Assembly (NCBI GenBank): GCA_964372095.1 | Contig: CAYJPV010000020.1 | Location: 1 to 64,000 of the forward strand | DNA length: 64,000 nt | DNA from: CAYJPV01 sp964372095 | Lineage (GTDB): Bacteria; Acidobacteriota; Vicinamibacteria; Vicinamibacterales; JAKQTR01 | Direction: 5' to 3' | In this document: one piece after another, positions 60,361 to 64,000 of the stretch | Position numbering within the stretch: position 1 is the stretch's first letter | How the letters are laid out: each line of letters starts with the position of its first letter | Position numbers and translations under genes: made by a program | The notes under the pieces: model-generated | Database searches by the model: none | What the model was told of the DNA's origin: nothing | Seen by the model: only the letters and a program-made list of their open reading frames with translations

Positions 60361-61458
60361 ATGAAGACCGCGACCGTTCGATTCATGCACCTGAAACCGT
60401 CTGAAGACGGCCCCGCGGTCGAGGCGGCCATCCGTCGCGTCGTCGACCGCGGATGGTACGTGCTCGGGCCGGAAGTGGACGCGTTCGAGCGTGCGTTCGC
60501 CGCGGCGACGAGCGCCTCTCACGCCGTCGGCGTCGGCACCGGCACGGATGCCATCGCCATCATCCTGCGCGCCCTGGATATCGGGCCCGGCGACGAAGTC
60601 ATCACGACACCCGTGTCGGCAGCCTACACCGCGCTGGCCTGCATGATGGTCGGCGCGCGGCCGGTCTTCGCGGACGTCGATCCGGCGCGCCTGACGCTCG
60701 ACCCGCAGGCGATCGAAGCGGCCATCTCGCCGCGCACGCGGGCCATCCTCCCCGTGCACCTGTACGGCCAGCCGGCGGACATGCCGGCGATCATGGCGAT
60801 TGCGGCGCGGCACCGGGTCGCGGTCGTCGAAGACTGTTGCCAGGCACATCTGGCCCGCTGCGCCGGCCGGCCCGTGGGCAGCTTCGGCACCGCCGCAGCC
60901 TACAGCTTCTATCCGACCAAGAACCTGGGCGCCCTGGGTGATGGCGGCGCCCTCACCACGAACGACCCGAACCTCGCCGCCCGCGCGGCGCGGGTGCGCA
61001 ACGGCGGCCAGACCGACCGGTACCACCACGGCGAAATGGGCGTGAACAGCCGCCTGGACGACATGCAGGCGGCGATTCTGGCCGCCCGCCTCCCGTTCCT
61101 GCAGGGCTGGACCGAGATGCGACGGGCGCACGCCGCCCGGTACCGCACGCTGCTCGCGGGCATGGCGTCCATCGACGTGCCGCCGGAGTTCGACGCGGGC
61201 CACGTGTACCACCTGTTCCCGGTGTTGTCGCCGCACCGTGATCGCCTGCAGGCGTTCCTGCGGGACGAGGGGATCGAAACGCTCATCCATTACCCGGTAC
61301 CGATTCCCCGCCAGCCCGCCCTGCAGCGCGAACGCCCCGCGGCGTGTCCGATTGCCGATCGGATCTGCGCGGAGATCCTGTCGCTGCCGCTGTATCCCGG
61401 CATTCCCGACGAGCAGATCGTGCAGGTGGCCGAGACGATTCGCCGGTTCACACCCTAG
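60361..61458 (+). CDS. DegT/DnrJ/EryC1/StrS sugar aminotransferase
   Basis: The 365-aa PLP enzyme transaminates keto sugars of nucleotide-linked intermediates. GTGTDAIAIILRAL near 60-72, VEDCCQAHLA and YSFYPTKNLGALGDGG with the PLP Lys (about 187) are signatures; NSRLDDMQAAILAARL is also typical. The usual Asp-x-x-x-Ala-x-Ala after the PLP-binding region appears as EDCCQAH. GGAG about 12 nt before the ATG supports the start. Together with the SDR it suggests an amino-deoxy sugar in the glycan. The upstream 92 bp contain no gene. Confidence 0.92.
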   Translation: MKTATVRFMHLKPSEDGPAVEAAIRRVVDRGWYVLGPEVDAFERAFAAATSASHAVGVGTGTDAIAIILRALDIGPGDEVITTPVSAAYTALACMMVGARPVFADVDPARLTLDPQAIEAAISPRTRAILPVHLYGQPADMPAIMAIAARHRVAVVEDCCQAHLARCAGRPVGSFGTAAAYSFYPTKNLGALGDGGALTTNDPNLAARAARVRNGGQTDRYHHGEMGVNSRLDDMQAAILAARLPFLQGWTEMRRAHAARYRTLLAGMASIDVPPEFDAGHVYHLFPVLSPHRDRLQAFLRDEGIETLIHYPVPIPRQPALQRERPAACPIADRICAEILSLPLYPGIPDEQIVQVAETIRRFTP

Positions 61459-61467
61459 CGGGTCGAC

Positions 61468-63990
61468 ATGATCACCGCGATCCCCGCCCTGCTCCTTGTC
61501 GCGTACCTGCCGGGCGCCTTGTTCTTCCGGGTGCCGGCGGGCGATCGCGCGCGGCGCGCGGCCCTCACCACGGAAGAACGGGCGTTCTGGGCCATCCTCA
61601 TCAGCCTGGTGTGGACCACGTTCGCCGCCCTGGTGATCGGCGCGGTGGGGCACTATTCGCTGCGCCACCTGTTGCTGGTCAACGGCGCCGTCTGCCTGCT
61701 CGTGTTCATCACGTGGCGGCGCCGTCTCGTCTACCACCCGGCACCGAAGCCGATCGGGTGGTCGGCGGCAGGCCCGGCCCTGATCGTGGCGCTGGGGCTC
61801 TGGCTGTACTTCCCGGCGTCCGAATACGTGGTCGGCGGGAAGGACCCCGGGGTGTACTTCAACCAGGGCATCCAGATCGCGCAACGGGGCTCGCTCGCGA
61901 TTCCGGACCGGACGATCGCCGACGTCCCCGAACGGTTCCGCGACCTGTTCCTGCTCGGCGGCACGGCCGGCGGGCTGAACGAAGGGCTCCGGTTCATGGG
62001 CTTCTTCGTGACGGACCGGGACCGCGGTGCCGTCGTCGGACAGTTTCCCCAGGGGTTTCCCGTCTGGATCGCCGTGGGGTACGGCCTGGACGGTCTGAGC
62101 GGCGCGCGCGCCGCCACGGGAGCCTGGGCCATCGTGGGCCTGCTGGCCGCCTACATGCTGTTCGCGCGCCTGCTGGGCCCGCTCCCCGCCGCCGCCGGGA
62201 CGGCCCTGCTGGCCGTCAACGTGGTCCAGGTCTGGTTCGCCAGGTACCCGAACTCCGAGGTCATGCAGCAGGCACTGGTGGCCGCGGCCCTGCTGGCGCT
62301 GGCCCGCGCCTATCGGGACGGCGATCGGGTGTTCGACGTACTGGCCGCCCTCATGCTCGGCCTGCTGGTGTTCGTGCGGTTCGACTCGGTGCTGGTGTTG
62401 GCGGCGATCGGCGGAGGCCTCGTGGTGCTGGCCGCCGACGGGGTCCGCCCCCGCCTCGCCTTCGCCATCCCGCTGGCCATCGTGCTCGCGGTTGCCGTGC
62501 CGTACTTCGCGGGCCCCCTGCGCAGCTACGTGCTGATCCCGTTCCTGCTGCTCGGCGGGACACCCACGCTCATCGCCTTGCCCATCGCGCTCACGGCGGC
62601 CATCACCGGGGTGTTCGCCGTCCAGGCACGCTGGCCCACCCTGCTCGCAGGCGTCAAACGCCGGGGCCCCGCCCTGGTGGCGCTGGCCGTCGCCGGCCTC
62701 TCGATCTACGCGTACTTCTTCCGGGAGCCCGTCGGACGGCTGGCGCTTCACGATGCCTACGCGATGCGATCACTCGGGTGGTACGTCACGGGGCCCGGCA
62801 TCGGGCTTGCGGTGCTCGGACTGTGCCTGGTGCTGGTGCGCCGATTCTGGCGGGACCCGGTCACGCTCTCGTCGATGACGTCGCTGTCGGTGTTCTTCCT
62901 GTACAAGGTCCGAATCGTTCCCGAGCACTTCTGGCAATCCCGTCGGTACTTGCCCATCATTCTGCCCCTGGTCTGCGCCATGGCCGCCGCCGCGGCATGG
63001 TGGGCCTTCACGGCCGCGTCCGAACGACCCAGGGACCGGGTCCGAAGCCGCCGTCGGACGGCCGCCCTGGCGGCGGGCGCCCTGGCGGGCGTGGTGGTCA
63101 CGGTCATCCTGGGCTGGACGTTCCTCACCGCCACGGGCGCCATTGCCGCCCATGTCGAGTACGCCGGCGTCATTCCCGCGCTCGAGAAGATCTCGGCTCG
63201 ATTCGGCGACCGCGATCTCGTGGTGGTCGAATCGCGCGGATCATCGGACGCCCATATCCTGGCCACGCCGCTGGCCTACATCTACGCCCGGCAGGTGCTG
63301 CTGCTGAACTCGCCGCGGCCTGAGCCCGAACCGTTTGCCGAGTTCCTGCGCTGGGCTTCGGCACACTACGACCACGTGTATTTCCTGGCCGACGGCGGCA
63401 CGGCCCTCGCGACGCCGAAGGTGGAGGTCCGCCCCATCGCCACGGAACGGATCGAGACACCCGAGTACGAATCGGTCCGGAACGGGTACCCGCGCCAGGC
63501 GCGCCTGAAGAAATTCGGGCTGAGCATCTTCGAACTCTCGCCGGTCTCGGCCGGATCGTCCCGCGCCGTCACCGACATCGACGTCGGCGGACCGGACGAC
63601 GTGTGGGTGTTGCGGATCCATGCGAAAGAGCGCCAGGGCGCCGTGTCGTACCGCTGGACGCGGAACATCTCCTACATCAACATGATGGGGCTCGATCCCG
63701 GCAGCCGGACCGTGACACTGTGGTTGAGCAGTGGCGGCCGTCCTGCCGCCGCGGGCGCGGCCACGGTGCGCGTGCGGCTCAACGACATCGACCTCGGGGA
63801 ACTCGGGGTGAAGGACGGATTCGCGCCCTACTCACTGGCCATCCCCACCGACGTCGCCACGGCGGCAGGCGCTCGCACGGACGCGTCGGTGCTGCGTCTC
63901 GAATCGACCGTCTGGAATCCGGGCAAAGTCCTGGGAGTGCCCGACGATCGGCAACTCGGGGTCATGCTGGATCGGGTGCGGATCCACTAG
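61468..63990 (+). CDS. Large GT-C-like membrane protein
   Basis: The 840-aa protein has about twelve helices in the first 560 residues, a first large loop with VVGGKDPGVYFNQGIQIAQRG (an acidic residue in the position used by GT-C enzymes), and a C-terminal extracytoplasmic domain of about 270 residues ending with two beta-rich segments. It probably transfers or polymerises sugars from polyprenyl phosphates, but no family is certain. ATG start 9 nt after the aminotransferase stop. The TAG stop is followed by GGGGCATGGGG, the beginning of another heptamer-type repeat, cut by the window end. Confidence 0.78.
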   Translation: MITAIPALLLVAYLPGALFFRVPAGDRARRAALTTEERAFWAILISLVWTTFAALVIGAVGHYSLRHLLLVNGAVCLLVFITWRRRLVYHPAPKPIGWSAAGPALIVALGLWLYFPASEYVVGGKDPGVYFNQGIQIAQRGSLAIPDRTIADVPERFRDLFLLGGTAGGLNEGLRFMGFFVTDRDRGAVVGQFPQGFPVWIAVGYGLDGLSGARAATGAWAIVGLLAAYMLFARLLGPLPAAAGTALLAVNVVQVWFARYPNSEVMQQALVAAALLALARAYRDGDRVFDVLAALMLGLLVFVRFDSVLVLAAIGGGLVVLAADGVRPRLAFAIPLAIVLAVAVPYFAGPLRSYVLIPFLLLGGTPTLIALPIALTAAITGVFAVQARWPTLLAGVKRRGPALVALAVAGLSIYAYFFREPVGRLALHDAYAMRSLGWYVTGPGIGLAVLGLCLVLVRRFWRDPVTLSSMTSLSVFFLYKVRIVPEHFWQSRRYLPIILPLVCAMAAAAAWWAFTAASERPRDRVRSRRRTAALAAGALAGVVVTVILGWTFLTATGAIAAHVEYAGVIPALEKISARFGDRDLVVVESRGSSDAHILATPLAYIYARQVLLLNSPRPEPEPFAEFLRWASAHYDHVYFLADGGTALATPKVEVRPIATERIETPEYESVRNGYPRQARLKKFGLSIFELSPVSAGSSRAVTDIDVGGPDDVWVLRIHAKERQGAVSYRWTRNISYINMMGLDPGSRTVTLWLSSGGRPAAAGAATVRVRLNDIDLGELGVKDGFAPYSLAIPTDVATAAGARTDASVLRLESTVWNPGKVLGVPDDRQLGVMLDRVRIH

Positions 63991-64000
63991 GGGCATGGGG
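63988..64000 (+). repeat. Start of a heptamer-type repeat at the window end
   Basis: The final stop codon opens the unit TAGGGGC, identical to the first units after larB and after the zinc-ribbon gene, followed by ATGGGG. The window ends before the array can be judged. Confidence 0.5.

Overview
The window is a 64 kb piece of a high-GC Gram-negative chromosome, probably Acidobacteriota and perhaps the Vicinamibacteria. That placement is an inference. It rests on two adjacent Oar-type TonB-dependent receptors with an N-terminal carboxypeptidase-regulatory-like domain, a MurE of the meso-diaminopimelate type (DNPR motif), very GC-rich third codon positions and many GTG starts. A run of 10 N flanked by poly-G and poly-C at 12310-12412 indicates a scaffolded draft or metagenome assembly.

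Layout. 1-9474 (+): rpiB, glyA, a DinG-type helicase, a TPR lipo/periplasmic-like protein, yggS, a DivIVA-like protein, hutI and a polytopic membrane protein. 9475-14430 (-): a DUF4845-like protein, lepB, lepA, the assembly gap, a truncated small membrane protein and a cellulose-synthase-like GT2. 14927-22074: two convergent Oar-like receptors separated by a G-rich spacer. 22448-25101: larB (+) facing a lone PAS histidine kinase (-). 25356-32208 (+): mutS2, dnaG, rpoD, tRNA-Ile(CAU) and a C4 zinc-ribbon protein. 32357-34310: pgeF (-) and acpS (+) transcribed back to back, then a SpoVG-like small protein. 34359-50944 (-): the division and cell-wall (dcw) cluster in the order mraZ, rsmH, ftsL, ftsI, murE, murF, murD, ftsW, murC, ftsQ, ftsA, ftsZ, followed by a radical SAM protein. 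51134-63990 (+): ychF, then ten genes for glycan assembly.

How the genes work together. The dcw genes make UDP-MurNAc-pentapeptide (MurC, D, E, F) and the septal machine (FtsZ, A, Q, L, W, I), but mraY and murG, the two lipid-intermediate steps, are not at their usual places. MraZ has a clear sigma-70 promoter followed by three 10-bp TGGA repeats, which look like an autoregulatory site. The glycan cluster combines several polyprenyl-phosphate-sugar-synthase-like GT2 enzymes, two GT4 enzymes, an epimerase, a sugar aminotransferase and two large GT-C-like membrane proteins. This suggests lipid-linked sugar donors feeding membrane-embedded transferases.

The most unusual feature is in the spacers. 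Nearly every real intergenic gap carries short tandem repeats whose period is always 7 bp although the unit sequence differs from site to site. Many of these arrays begin exactly at the stop codon of a flanking gene, keep the 7-bp register across the whole spacer, and contain inverted units that fold into hairpins. A second theme is a -10-like hexamer exactly 6 nt before a start codon at several genes (rpiB, hutI, acpS, pgeF), the signature of leaderless transcripts. No rRNA, CRISPR array, insertion sequence or prophage was seen.
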